This document shows positions 9,099 through 16,994 of a stretch of 64,000 nucleotides of DNA, in pieces. Under the pieces are notes generated by a model. The model saw only the letters and a program-made list of their open reading frames with translations, did not search any database and was not told where the DNA came from. The stretch is from NCBI GenBank assembly GCA_913061505.1, contig CAJXSO010000005.1, positions 1 through 64,000 of the forward strand, read 5' to 3'. How positions within the stretch are numbered: position 1 is the stretch's first letter; every line of letters starts with the position of its first letter. The DNA comes from an uncultured Lutimaribacter sp. GTDB taxonomy: Bacteria > Pseudomonadota > Alphaproteobacteria > Rhodobacterales > Rhodobacteraceae. Both the position numbers and the translations under genes were made by a program.

Positions 9099-9500
9099 GC
9101 CTGCCCCCACTGGCGGCACAGCCGTGCCAAGGGGGGGCGGGGTATCAGCTGGGGTGCGCCAAAATAGCCAGTCATCTTTTGCCTCTGTGCTGCGATTTTC
9201 TGGCAAATTCACCGCAAGTCGTGACGCAGATATGGGCGCAATGCGGCGCCATTAAGAAATGGTAAACATGCGCTGTGCCATTGGTGTGGATCACTTTGTT
9301 TTTCACGTTAAACCAATGGGTTGAGCGATTATCCGCAGTTTGGAAACAGCGCATTTCTGGTGGTTTTTCCCAAAAGATACGTGCCTAAGCGCTGTTTTTT
9401 CGGCCAAATGTGGCAAAATTAAGGCGCAAGGCGCCGGATGCAGGGCACAAAAAAGGGCAGCACTGTGGCTGCCCTTTGTGGTTTGCCCTGTAAAAGCCGC
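9099..9500. other. 402-bp gene-free region between the lipoprotein and moxR genes
   Basis: More AT-rich than its surroundings. From the right it holds the moxR terminator (9446-9477), then a stretch likely to carry the promoter for the lipoprotein operon. An inverted repeat CCATTGG (9278-9284) / CCAATGG (9313-9319) with a 28-bp spacer lies in the middle, and one near-match to a DnaA box (TTATCCGCA, about 9331) is visible. I see no tRNA, small ORF with a ribosome binding site, or riboswitch. Confidence 0.6.
9446..9477 (-). terminator. Rho-independent terminator after moxR
   Basis: Read on the minus strand: a perfect 10-bp stem AAAGGGCAGC / GCTGCCCTTT with a 6-base loop, followed by TTTTTTGT. 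It lies about 25 bp after the moxR stop and separates moxR from the downstream lipoprotein-VWA genes. Confidence 0.88.
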
Positions 9501-10340
9501 CTAGCCGCCGCGCCGCGCCATGAACGCCAGACGTTCGAACAAATGCACGTCTTGTTCGTTTTTCAGCAGCGCACCGTGCAGCTTGGGCAGCGCATTCGCG
9601 CCATCGCGGCGCAGGTCTTCGGCGGTTAGATCCTCGGCCAAAAGCAGTTTTAGCCAATCCAGCACCTCGGATGTCGAGGGCTTTTTCTTAAGCCCGGCCA
9701 TATCGCGGATTTCGTAAAACTGGGTCAGGGCCGAGGTTAGCAGCGCCTCTTTGATGCCGGGGTGGTGCACCTCGACGATCTTGCGCATCGTGTCGGCATC
9801 GGGGAAGCGGATATAGTGGAAAAAGCAGCGGCGTAAAAACGCGTCGGGCAGCTCTTTTTCATTATTCGAGGTGATAATCACAATCGGGCGCTGGCGGGCG
9901 CGGATGGTTTCGCCCGTCTCGTAGACGTGAAATTCCATCTTGTCCAATTCCTGCAGCAGGTCGTTTGGAAATTCGATATCGGCTTTGTCTACTTCGTCGA
10001 TCAGCAGCACCACTTTTTGATCAGCCTCAAAAGCCTGCCACAGCTTGCCCTTGCGGATATAGTTTTTCACGTCATGCACGCGCTCTTCGCCCAGCTGGCT
10101 GTCGCGCAGGCGGCTGACGGCATCGTATTCGTAAAGACCTTGCTGCGCCTTGGTGGTGGATTTGATGTTCCATTCGATCATTTCCAGCCCCAGCGCCTGT
10201 GCCACCTGGCGGGCCAGCTCGGTTTTGCCTGTGCCCGGCTCGCCCTTGACCAGCAAGGGGCGTTCCAAGGTGACAGCGGCGTTTACCGCGACGGTCAGAT
10301 CTTCGGTTGCAACATATGCCTCTGTGCCCTGAAATTTCAT
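9501..10340 (-). CDS. MoxR-family AAA+ ATPase
   Basis: 279 residues. Walker A is GEPGTGKTELA (about 36-43), Walker B VVLLIDEVDKAD, and sensor 1 ITSNNEKELPDAFLRRC. The linker KKPSTSEVLDWLKLLLAEDL and C-terminal lid are typical of the MoxR group. These ATPases work with VWA-domain partners to assemble or activate enzyme complexes; the CoxE-type gene about 2 kb downstream on the same strand is the likely partner. A strong terminator directly after this gene means the two are probably expressed from separate promoters. Confidence 0.92.
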   Translation of the reverse strand: MKFQGTEAYVATEDLTVAVNAAVTLERPLLVKGEPGTGKTELARQVAQALGLEMIEWNIKSTTKAQQGLYEYDAVSRLRDSQLGEERVHDVKNYIRKGKLWQAFEADQKVVLLIDEVDKADIEFPNDLLQELDKMEFHVYETGETIRARQRPIVIITSNNEKELPDAFLRRCFFHYIRFPDADTMRKIVEVHHPGIKEALLTSALTQFYEIRDMAGLKKKPSTSEVLDWLKLLLAEDLTAEDLRRDGANALPKLHGALLKNEQDVHLFERLAFMARRGG

Positions 10341-10530
10341 GTCTTGCGCAATCCTATGCTTGGCTGGTTTGCCTGCAAACTAGACATAAGTTTGCCCATG
10401 GGCAATGCGGGTGGCTTTATTGCGACGTAGGGTAGTGACATTCGCCCGGGCGGCGTGTAATGCACCGCCCAAGGGGGTGCCTATGACTGAGTTAGACATG
10501 ACAGTTGATGGCCTGCACGAGGGAGCGGAT

Positions 10531-10953
10531 ATGAAGGCAGAAGTCTTTCTTCCCAACGATTATCGTCCTGCGGAAGATGAACCATTCATGAATGATCGCC
10601 AGCTGGAATACTTCCGTCGGAAGCTGCTGGCATGGAAATACGAGATTTTGGAAGATAGCCGCGAAACCATCGAGGGGCTGCAGGGCAACACCCGCAACAT
10701 TCCCGATGTGGCCGATCGCGCCTCGGAGGAAACCGACCGCGCGCTCGAGCTGCGCACGCGCGACCGCCAGCGCAAATTGGTCTCGAAAATCGATGCCGCC
10801 CTGCGCCGGATCGATGAGGGCGAATATGGCTATTGCGAAGTAACCGGCGAGCCGATCAGCCTAAAACGGCTGGATGCACGCCCCATCGCCACCATGAGCC
10901 TAGAGGCGCAAGAACGCCACGAGCGCCGCGAGAAAGTGCACCGCGACGACTAA
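10531..10953 (+). CDS. dksA: RNA polymerase-binding transcription factor DksA
   Basis: 140 residues. Binds the RNA polymerase secondary channel and, with ppGpp, adjusts rRNA and amino-acid gene promoters. The coiled-coil tip region (NIPDVADRASEETDRALEL) carries the expected acidic DxxDxA-type residues. The zinc finger is degenerate: one cysteine remains (YGYCEVTGEP), while the other three positions are T, S and A. A single-cysteine DksA is known to work in Rhodobacter sphaeroides. I chose the ATG at 10531 (GGAG upstream, family-like N-terminus MKAEVFLP); ATGs at 10483 and 10498 would add 11-16 unusual residues. A terminator follows. Confidence 0.92.
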   Translation: MKAEVFLPNDYRPAEDEPFMNDRQLEYFRRKLLAWKYEILEDSRETIEGLQGNTRNIPDVADRASEETDRALELRTRDRQRKLVSKIDAALRRIDEGEYGYCEVTGEPISLKRLDARPIATMSLEAQERHERREKVHRDD

Positions 10954-10993
10954 ACCCGCGGCAAGCGCGGGCCATCATGGCCAACGTAGTTGC

Positions 10994-11019
10994 GCCGGGG
11001 CTTTCGCCCCGGCGTTTTT
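10994..11019 (+). terminator. Rho-independent terminator after dksA
   Basis: Perfect 8-bp stem GCCGGGGC / GCCCCGGC with a TTTC loop, followed by GTTTTT. It lies about 40 bp after the dksA stop and ends only 16 bp before the next start codon. Confidence 0.88.
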
Positions 11020-11035
11020 CGTTGCAAAAACGCAC

Positions 11036-12205
11036 ATGGATTTGGCCCGACTCAGAACATATGTGATTGGCGGCGGCATTGGCGGGCTGGCCACGGCCTT
11101 GGCCCTTGCGCAACGCGGTGCCGATGTGACGGTTCTGGAACAGGCCCCCGAAATTACCGAGGTGGGCGCGGGCCTGCAGATCAGCCCAAATGGCTTTGCC
11201 GTGCTGGCGGCCTTGGGGCTAGGGGGGCAGCTGGCGCAGGCCGGCGTGCAGGCCCAAGGTGTCAGCCTGCGCGATTATCGCAAGGGCCAGGTGGTGGCGC
11301 TGGATTTGCAGCGCTTGGTGCGGCGCGATTATTATTTCGTGCACCGCGCCGATCTGATCGCGATTTTGGCACAGGCCGTGCGCGCCGCAGGGGTGCGGCT
11401 GCGCCTGCTGCAGCGGGTGGATCAGGTGGATCTGCAGGGCGAAAAGCCCGCGCTTATTTTGCGCGATGGCACCAAACTATCGGCCGATCTGCTGGTGGGG
11501 GCCGATGGCGTGCATTCGGTGCTGCGCCCTGCCATTCTGGGCCCGGCCCAGCCCCGCTTTACCGGGCAGGTGGCCTGGCGCGCGATTGTGCCCAACACCC
11601 AAGGGCGCGGCCCGGTGGCGCATGTGCATATGGGGCCGGGGCGGCATGTGGTCAGCTACCCGCTGCGGGGGGGCGAATGGCTAAATGTGGTGGCAGTGCG
11701 CGAACAGGCTGACTGGGCCGATGAAAGCTGGACTGCGGCCGATGATCCGGCCAATCTGCGCGCCCATTTTGCCGATTTCGGCCCCGAGGTGCAGGGACTG
11801 TTGGCGCAGATCACCGAGGTGCGGCGCTGGGGGCTGTTTCGCCACCCCGTTGCGCCGCAGTGGTATCGTGGCCAAGCGGCCTTGCTAGGCGATGCCGCCC
11901 ACCCCACGCTGCCCTTTCTGGCGCAGGGGGCCAATATGGCGCTGGAGGATGCCTGGGCGCTGGCCATGATGGCGGCCCGCCACGACACGCTGGCCCAGGC
12001 GCTGGCGGGCTATCAGGCGCTGCGCCACGCGCGTGCCTGCAAGGTGATCAATGCCGCCAGCGGGAATGCATGGAAATACCACCTGTCCTGGCCACCCCTG
12101 CGCTGGGCGGCCCATAGCGCGCTGCGCTTGGGCGGGGGTTTGGCCCCAGATAAAATGGTGCACCAGTTCGATTGGCTTTATGGCTACGATATCACCCGCA
12201 TCTAG
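11036..12205 (+). CDS. FAD-dependent monooxygenase (salicylate-hydroxylase type)
   Basis: 389 residues, group A flavoprotein hydroxylase. VIGGGIGGLATALALAQRG is the FAD Rossmann motif, LVGADGVHS the DG motif, and LLGDAAHPTLPFLAQGANMALEDA the GD motif that binds FAD and pyridine nucleotide. The substrate cannot be read from sequence; aromatic acids such as salicylate or 6-hydroxynicotinate are typical for the subgroup. The ATG lies 16 bp behind the dksA terminator with no convincing ribosome binding site, so a leaderless or very short leader transcript is possible. It converges on pyc. Confidence 0.87.
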   Translation: MDLARLRTYVIGGGIGGLATALALAQRGADVTVLEQAPEITEVGAGLQISPNGFAVLAALGLGGQLAQAGVQAQGVSLRDYRKGQVVALDLQRLVRRDYYFVHRADLIAILAQAVRAAGVRLRLLQRVDQVDLQGEKPALILRDGTKLSADLLVGADGVHSVLRPAILGPAQPRFTGQVAWRAIVPNTQGRGPVAHVHMGPGRHVVSYPLRGGEWLNVVAVREQADWADESWTAADDPANLRAHFADFGPEVQGLLAQITEVRRWGLFRHPVAPQWYRGQAALLGDAAHPTLPFLAQGANMALEDAWALAMMAARHDTLAQALAGYQALRHARACKVINAASGNAWKYHLSWPPLRWAAHSALRLGGGLAPDKMVHQFDWLYGYDITRI

Positions 12206-12234
12206 CGCCGCCCGGGGCCGGGCCCAGGCGGCGC
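12205..12234. terminator. GC-rich hairpin between convergent monooxygenase and pyc genes
   Basis: 8-bp stem GCGCCGCC / GGCGGCGC around a 14-base GC-rich loop, starting at the last base of the monooxygenase stop codon. There is no T-run on either side, so intrinsic termination is uncertain; it may still separate the two converging transcripts. Confidence 0.35.
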
Positions 12235-12240
12235 AGGCGC

Positions 12241-15200
12241 TTATTCCAGCTCGATCAGCAGGTCTTTGGCATCGATCTGGCCACCGGCGTTGACATGCAC
12301 CGCTGCAACCTTGCCATCGCGCTCGGCGTGCAGGCCGGTTTCCATCTTCATCGCCTCGATCGTCAGCAACAGATCGCCGGTTTTCACCTCTTGGCCCACA
12401 CTCACTGCCACCGAGGCCACAACCCCCGGCATCGGCGCGCCGATATGGTTGGGGTTTGCGGCATCCATCTTGGGCCGCGCAAGGGTGCTTGATTTCACCA
12501 AACGGTTGGGCACCCGAATGCTGCGGGGCTGGCCGTTGAGTTCGAAAAACACCTTAACCTCGCCTTTTTCATCGGTTTCACCCACCGCTTGCAGGCGGAT
12601 TTCCAGCGTTTTGCCGGGATCGATTTCGGCGCTGATTTCTTCCCCGGGCTGCATGCCATAGAAAAAGGTTTTCGTGGGCAGGGTGCGCACGGGGCCATAT
12701 TGGCGATGGCGGCCCATGTAATCTAAAAACACCTTGGGATACATCAAATACCCGTTCAGATCTTCGTCATCCACCTCTTTGCCCTCAAGCTGGGCGCGCA
12801 GCTCGGTGCGGGTGGCCTCGATATCGACGGGGGGCAGATGGGCGCCGGGGCGGTCGGTGTTGGGTGCCTCGCCCTTTAGCACCTTGGCCACGATCCCTGC
12901 GGGAAAGCCGCCGGGGGGCTGGCCCAGATTGCCGCGCATCATATCGATCACGGAATCGGGAAAGGCCACATCGCGGGCCGGGTCTTCGACATCGCTGCGG
13001 CTGAGGCCCTGCGCCACCATCATCAGCGCCATATCCCCCACCACTTTCGACGAGGGCGTGACCTTGACGATATCGCCAAACATCTGGTTCACATCGGCAT
13101 AGGTGCGCGCAACGTCGGGCCATTTTTCTTCCAGCCCCATGGAACGCGCCTGCGCCTTGAGGTTGGTAAACTGCCCGCCCGGCATTTCGTGCAAATAAAC
13201 CTCGGATGCCGGTGCCGCCAGCCCCGATTCAAAGGCTGCGTATTGCGCGCGCACCTGTTCCCAATAATCGCTGATGGCGCGGATGTTGTTGATATCCAGC
13301 CCGGTATCGCGCGGGCTGTGGCGCAGCGCCTCGACGATCGAGCCCAGGCAGGCCTGCGATGTGCCCCCCGAAAACGCATCCATCGCCGCATCGACCGCAT
13401 CAACCCCGGCTTCGGCCGCGGCCAAAATGGTGGCGCCTGCCATGCCGCTGGTATCGTGGGTGTGGAAATGCACGGGGATCGTCAGCTCGTCTTTCAGCGC
13501 CGCCACCAGCGCCTTGGCGGCTGCAGGTTTCAATAGCCCCGCCATATCTTTCAGCCCCAGAACATGGGCGCCGGCCGCCTCTAGCTCTTTGGCCATGGCG
13601 ACGTAATATTTCAGGTCATATTTCGCGCGCGCGGGGTCCAAAATATCGCCGGTATAGCACATCGTGCCTTCGCATATTTTGCCCGTGTCCAGCACGGCAT
13701 CCATGGCCACGCGCATGTTTTCCACCCAGTTCAGGCTGTCAAACACGCGGAAAATATCCACCCCGGTCGATGCGGCCTGGCGCACGAATTCCTGCACCAC
13801 ATTATCGGGGTAATTGGTATAGCCCACCCCGTTCGAGGCGCGCAGCAGCATCTGCGTCAGCAGGTTGGGCATGGCGCTACGCAGATCGCGCAGGCGCTGC
13901 CAGGGGCATTCTTGCAAAAAGCGATAGGCCACATCAAAGGTGGCGCCGCCCCAGCATTCTACCGAAAACAGCTGCGGCAGGTTTGCGGCATAGGCCGGCG
14001 CCACGCGGATCATATCGATCGAGCGCATGCGCGTGGCCAGCAGCGATTGGTGCCCGTCGCGCATGGTGGTATCGGTCAGCAGCAGCCGATCCTGCGCCAG
14101 CATCCAATCGGCCACGGCCTTGGGGCCTTTGGTTTCCAGCAAGGTTTTGCTGCCTGCCACGGGCGCGCCCTGGGGCGCGGGTGCGCGCGGGTCTTTCAAA
14201 TCAGCGGCCGGGCGCGGGCGACCGGCGGTTTCGGGGTGCCCGTTGACCGTGATATCGGCGATGTAGCTTAGCACCTTGGTGCCGCGGTCGCGGCGCTTTT
14301 TGAAATCAAACAGATCCGCCGTTTCATCGATAAACTTGGTGGTATATTGGTTTGACAGAAAGGTGGGGTGTTTCAGCAGGTTTTCGACAAAGGCGATATT
14401 GGTGCTGACGCCGCGAATACGAAATTCGCGCAAGGCGCGGTCCATGCGGGCGATGGCCTTTTCAGGGGTGGGGGCCCAGGCGGTGATTTTGGTCAGCAAG
14501 CTGTCGTAATAGCGGGTGATCACGCCGCCGGCATAGGCTGTGCCACCATCCAGGCGAATACCCATGCCCGTGGCGCTGCGATAGGCGGTGATGCGGCCAT
14601 AATCGGGGATGAAATTGTTTTGCGGGTCTTCGGTGGTGACGCGGCATTGCAGGGCATGGCCATTCAGGCGGATGTCATACTGGCTGGCTTTGCCCGTGGC
14701 CTCGGCCAGGCTTTTGCCCTCGGCGATCATGATCTGGGCCTGCACGATATCGATGCCTGTCACCTCTTCGGTGACGGTGTGTTCCACCTGCACGCGGGGG
14801 TTGACCTCGATGAAATAGAACTTGCCGGTTTCCATATCCATCAGGAATTCAACGGTGCCGGCGCATTCGTAATTCACATGGGCACAGATTTTGCGGCCCA
14901 GCTCGCACAGCTCTTCGCGTTGGGCCTCGCTGAGATAGGGCGCCGGGGCGCGTTCCACCACTTTTTGGTTGCGCCGCTGCACCGAACAATCGCGCTCGTA
15001 TAGGTGATAAATGGTGCCGTGGCTGTCGCCCAAGATCTGCACTTCGACGTGGCGGGCACGGGTGATCATCTTTTCCAGATAGCCCTCGCCATTGCCAAAG
15101 GCGGCTTCGGCCTCGCGGCGGCCCTCGAGCACCTTTTCACGCAGCTCGGCCGGGCCCATGATGGGGCGCATCCCGCGCCCGCCGCCGCCCCAGCTGGCCT

Positions 15201-15681
15201 TTAGCATCAGCGGATAGCCAATGGCCTCGGCCTCGGCGGTGATGGCATCGAAATCATCGCCCAGCACTCCGGTTGCGGGAATAACCGGTACGCCCGCGGC
15301 AATCGCCACCTTGCGCGCGCTGGCCTTATCGCCCAAGGCGCGCATGGTTTCGGCCTTTGGCCCGATGAAGGTAATGCCATTGGCGGCGCAGGCATCGACA
15401 AAATCGGGGTTTTCCGACAACAGCCCATAGCCGGGGTGAATGGCATCTGCCCCCGAGGCCAACGCCACGCGGATCATTTCCGGGATCGACAGATAGGCCG
15501 CTACCGGGCCCAGCCCCTCGCCGATGCGATAGGCCTCGTCGGCCTTAAAGCGATGCAGGCCCAGCTTGTCTTCCTCGGCATAAACCGCCACGGTTTTCTT
15601 GCCCATTTCATTGGCTGCGCGCATCACGCGGATGGCAATCTCGCCGCGGTTGGCGATCAGGATTTTCTTGAAATCGGGCAT
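12241..15681 (-). CDS. pyc: Pyruvate carboxylase
   Basis: 1146 residues, the normal length of the single-chain enzyme that makes oxaloacetate from pyruvate, bicarbonate and ATP. Order: biotin carboxylase (KILIANRGEIAIRVMRAANE at the start, GGGGRGMR ATP-grasp loop, FIEVNPRVQVEHTVTE), carboxyltransferase (TTMRDGHQSLLATR, metal-binding HFHTHDTSG), and a C-terminal biotinyl domain with the biotinylated lysine near 1112 in EAMKMET. The ATG at 15681 is chosen because AGGAA precedes it and the protein then begins MPDFKKIL as in homologs. An operator-like palindrome lies about 160 bp upstream. Confidence 0.97.
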   Translation of the reverse strand: MPDFKKILIANRGEIAIRVMRAANEMGKKTVAVYAEEDKLGLHRFKADEAYRIGEGLGPVAAYLSIPEMIRVALASGADAIHPGYGLLSENPDFVDACAANGITFIGPKAETMRALGDKASARKVAIAAGVPVIPATGVLGDDFDAITAEAEAIGYPLMLKASWGGGGRGMRPIMGPAELREKVLEGRREAEAAFGNGEGYLEKMITRARHVEVQILGDSHGTIYHLYERDCSVQRRNQKVVERAPAPYLSEAQREELCELGRKICAHVNYECAGTVEFLMDMETGKFYFIEVNPRVQVEHTVTEEVTGIDIVQAQIMIAEGKSLAEATGKASQYDIRLNGHALQCRVTTEDPQNNFIPDYGRITAYRSATGMGIRLDGGTAYAGGVITRYYDSLLTKITAWAPTPEKAIARMDRALREFRIRGVSTNIAFVENLLKHPTFLSNQYTTKFIDETADLFDFKKRRDRGTKVLSYIADITVNGHPETAGRPRPAADLKDPRAPAPQGAPVAGSKTLLETKGPKAVADWMLAQDRLLLTDTTMRDGHQSLLATRMRSIDMIRVAPAYAANLPQLFSVECWGGATFDVAYRFLQECPWQRLRDLRSAMPNLLTQMLLRASNGVGYTNYPDNVVQEFVRQAASTGVDIFRVFDSLNWVENMRVAMDAVLDTGKICEGTMCYTGDILDPARAKYDLKYYVAMAKELEAAGAHVLGLKDMAGLLKPAAAKALVAALKDELTIPVHFHTHDTSGMAGATILAAAEAGVDAVDAAMDAFSGGTSQACLGSIVEALRHSPRDTGLDINNIRAISDYWEQVRAQYAAFESGLAAPASEVYLHEMPGGQFTNLKAQARSMGLEEKWPDVARTYADVNQMFGDIVKVTPSSKVVGDMALMMVAQGLSRSDVEDPARDVAFPDSVIDMMRGNLGQPPGGFPAGIVAKVLKGEAPNTDRPGAHLPPVDIEATRTELRAQLEGKEVDDEDLNGYLMYPKVFLDYMGRHRQYGPVRTLPTKTFFYGMQPGEEISAEIDPGKTLEIRLQAVGETDEKGEVKVFFELNGQPRSIRVPNRLVKSSTLARPKMDAANPNHIGAPMPGVVASVAVSVGQEVKTGDLLLTIEAMKMETGLHAERDGKVAAVHVNAGGQIDAKDLLIELE

Positions 15682-15770
15682 TGGCAGGTTCCTTTTGGCA
15701 CTGTCATGTCTGTTGCTGCGCCTAGCTAGGCTTATGCTGCGGTGCAGAGCAATGCCCGGGCAGGGATTGC

Positions 15771-15790
15771 ATGTTAGATTTTTGTAACAT
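15771..15790. promoter_or_regulatory. Inverted repeat in the pyc promoter region
   Basis: ATGTTA - 8 bases - TAACAT, about 90-110 bp before the pyc start, in an AT-rich patch that continues with TTTCA-N9-TGAAA. Such spaced inverted repeats are common regulator sites; no regulator can be named from this alone. Confidence 0.35.
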
Positions 15791-15841
15791 TTCACAACAA
15801 ACTTGAAACGCGAAGGCGACGCCTTGCCCCATGCCTGCGAC

Positions 15842-15855
15842 GGTTAGCGATAACG
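15842..15855 (-). promoter_or_regulatory. LacI-family-type operator upstream of pyc
   Basis: GGTTAGCGATAACG contains the inner palindrome GTTA-GCGA-TAAC and shares ten consecutive bases with the edd operator at 2768-2781. It lies about 160 bp upstream of the pyc start, between pyc and the end of the alpha-hydroxy-acid dehydrogenase gene. A distal site fits activation or looping better than simple repression. CceR, which treats glycolytic and gluconeogenic genes in opposite ways in Rhodobacter sphaeroides, is the best known candidate. Confidence 0.5.
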
Positions 15856-15859
15856 GCGC

Positions 15860-16990
15860 CTAGCGCAGCCGGCTGGCGGCCTGGTGCAGGGTTTCAAGGC
15901 CCAGCTGGCCCATATTGGCCTGCAGATCCTTTTGGAACATGTCGATCAAATGGCCCGGCCCATCCAGCCCCAAAGCGGCCAGCGCATAATGCCAGGCGCG
16001 CCCCATCATCACGAAATCAGCCCCCAGCGCGAAGGCGCGCAAAATATCCAAGCCCCCTTCGATGCCGCTGTCATAAATCAGCGGCAGGCCGGTGGCGGCG
16101 CGCATGGCGGGCAGCACCTCGGCGGGGCCGGGGGCGGCATCGAATTGCCGCCCGGCGTGGTTCGAAATCCAGATCCCATCCACCCCGGCTTGTTCCAGTT
16201 TCGGGGCATCTGCCGGATCCATCACACCTTTCACCACGAAAGGGCCATCCCAGGCATCGCGCAGCCAGCGCAGATAATCCCAGTCGGGCGAGGTGCGCAG
16301 CAAATAGCCGATATGTTCGGTGGGGGGCAGGCCGGGCTTGTCTTTGGCATAGCGCGCGATCGTTGGCATGCGCGGGCGGCCATGGGCCAGCGTGGCCATA
16401 GCCCATGCCGGGCGCATGGCGATTTGGGCCAGCAGGCGCGGTGTCATCCGCGGCGGCTGTGTCAGCCCCGAGCGCGTTTGCCGCTCGCGGCGGCTGGCGA
16501 CGGGCACATCGACGGTCATGACCAGGGTGCGAAAGCCAGAAGCGCGGGCGCGATCCAGCAAATCGCGGCGGATCTCTGGGTTTTTGGGCGGGTATAGCTG
16601 AAACCACCCCTTGCCATCCACGCAAGGGCCCACGGTTTCAGGATCGGCCGAGGCGACAGTAGACAGGGTGTAGGGAATGCCCGTGGCTGTGGCCACGCGG
16701 GCCAATTGCCGCTCGGCATCGGGCCAGATCAGCCCCGACATGCCCACAGGCGCCACGCCAAAGGGCAGGGGGTGGGTTTGGCCAAACAAGGTGACGCTGG
16801 TGTCGAAATCGATCGGGCCATGCAAGATCGAGGGCATCATCGTGATCGCATCCAGCGTGGCGCGATTGCGGTGTTTGGTGGCCTCTTGCCCGGTGGCGCT
16901 GTCAAGATATTCCCAAACAAACAAGGGCAGGCGCTGTTTGGCGCGGCGTTTCAGGTCGCTCAGACCGGGGTATTTTGCGTGCAGATCCAT
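15860..16990 (-). CDS. FMN-dependent alpha-hydroxy-acid dehydrogenase (L-lactate dehydrogenase type)
   Basis: 376 residues of the glycolate oxidase / LldD family, which oxidises L-2-hydroxy acids to 2-oxo acids with FMN. FMN and active-site motifs are in place: PFGVAPVGMSGLIWPDAE, WFQLYPPK with the substrate tyrosine, the catalytic histidine in SNHAGRQFD, and the phosphate-binding DSGIEGGLDILRA and GRAWHYALAA. Usual family wording is SNHGGRQLD, so the active site loop is slightly altered. It starts 4 bp after the stop of the reductive-dehalogenase-like gene and must be co-transcribed with it, which points to a substrate linked to that protein rather than routine lactate use. Confidence 0.88.
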   Translation of the reverse strand: MDLHAKYPGLSDLKRRAKQRLPLFVWEYLDSATGQEATKHRNRATLDAITMMPSILHGPIDFDTSVTLFGQTHPLPFGVAPVGMSGLIWPDAERQLARVATATGIPYTLSTVASADPETVGPCVDGKGWFQLYPPKNPEIRRDLLDRARASGFRTLVMTVDVPVASRRERQTRSGLTQPPRMTPRLLAQIAMRPAWAMATLAHGRPRMPTIARYAKDKPGLPPTEHIGYLLRTSPDWDYLRWLRDAWDGPFVVKGVMDPADAPKLEQAGVDGIWISNHAGRQFDAAPGPAEVLPAMRAATGLPLIYDSGIEGGLDILRAFALGADFVMMGRAWHYALAALGLDGPGHLIDMFQKDLQANMGQLGLETLHQAASRLR

Positions 16991-16994
16991 AGGC

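Noticed and set aside
9213-9440. Replication origin in the AT-rich gap near 9.3 kb
   Set aside because: Only one imperfect DnaA box and no dnaA, parAB, hemE or other origin-linked gene nearby.
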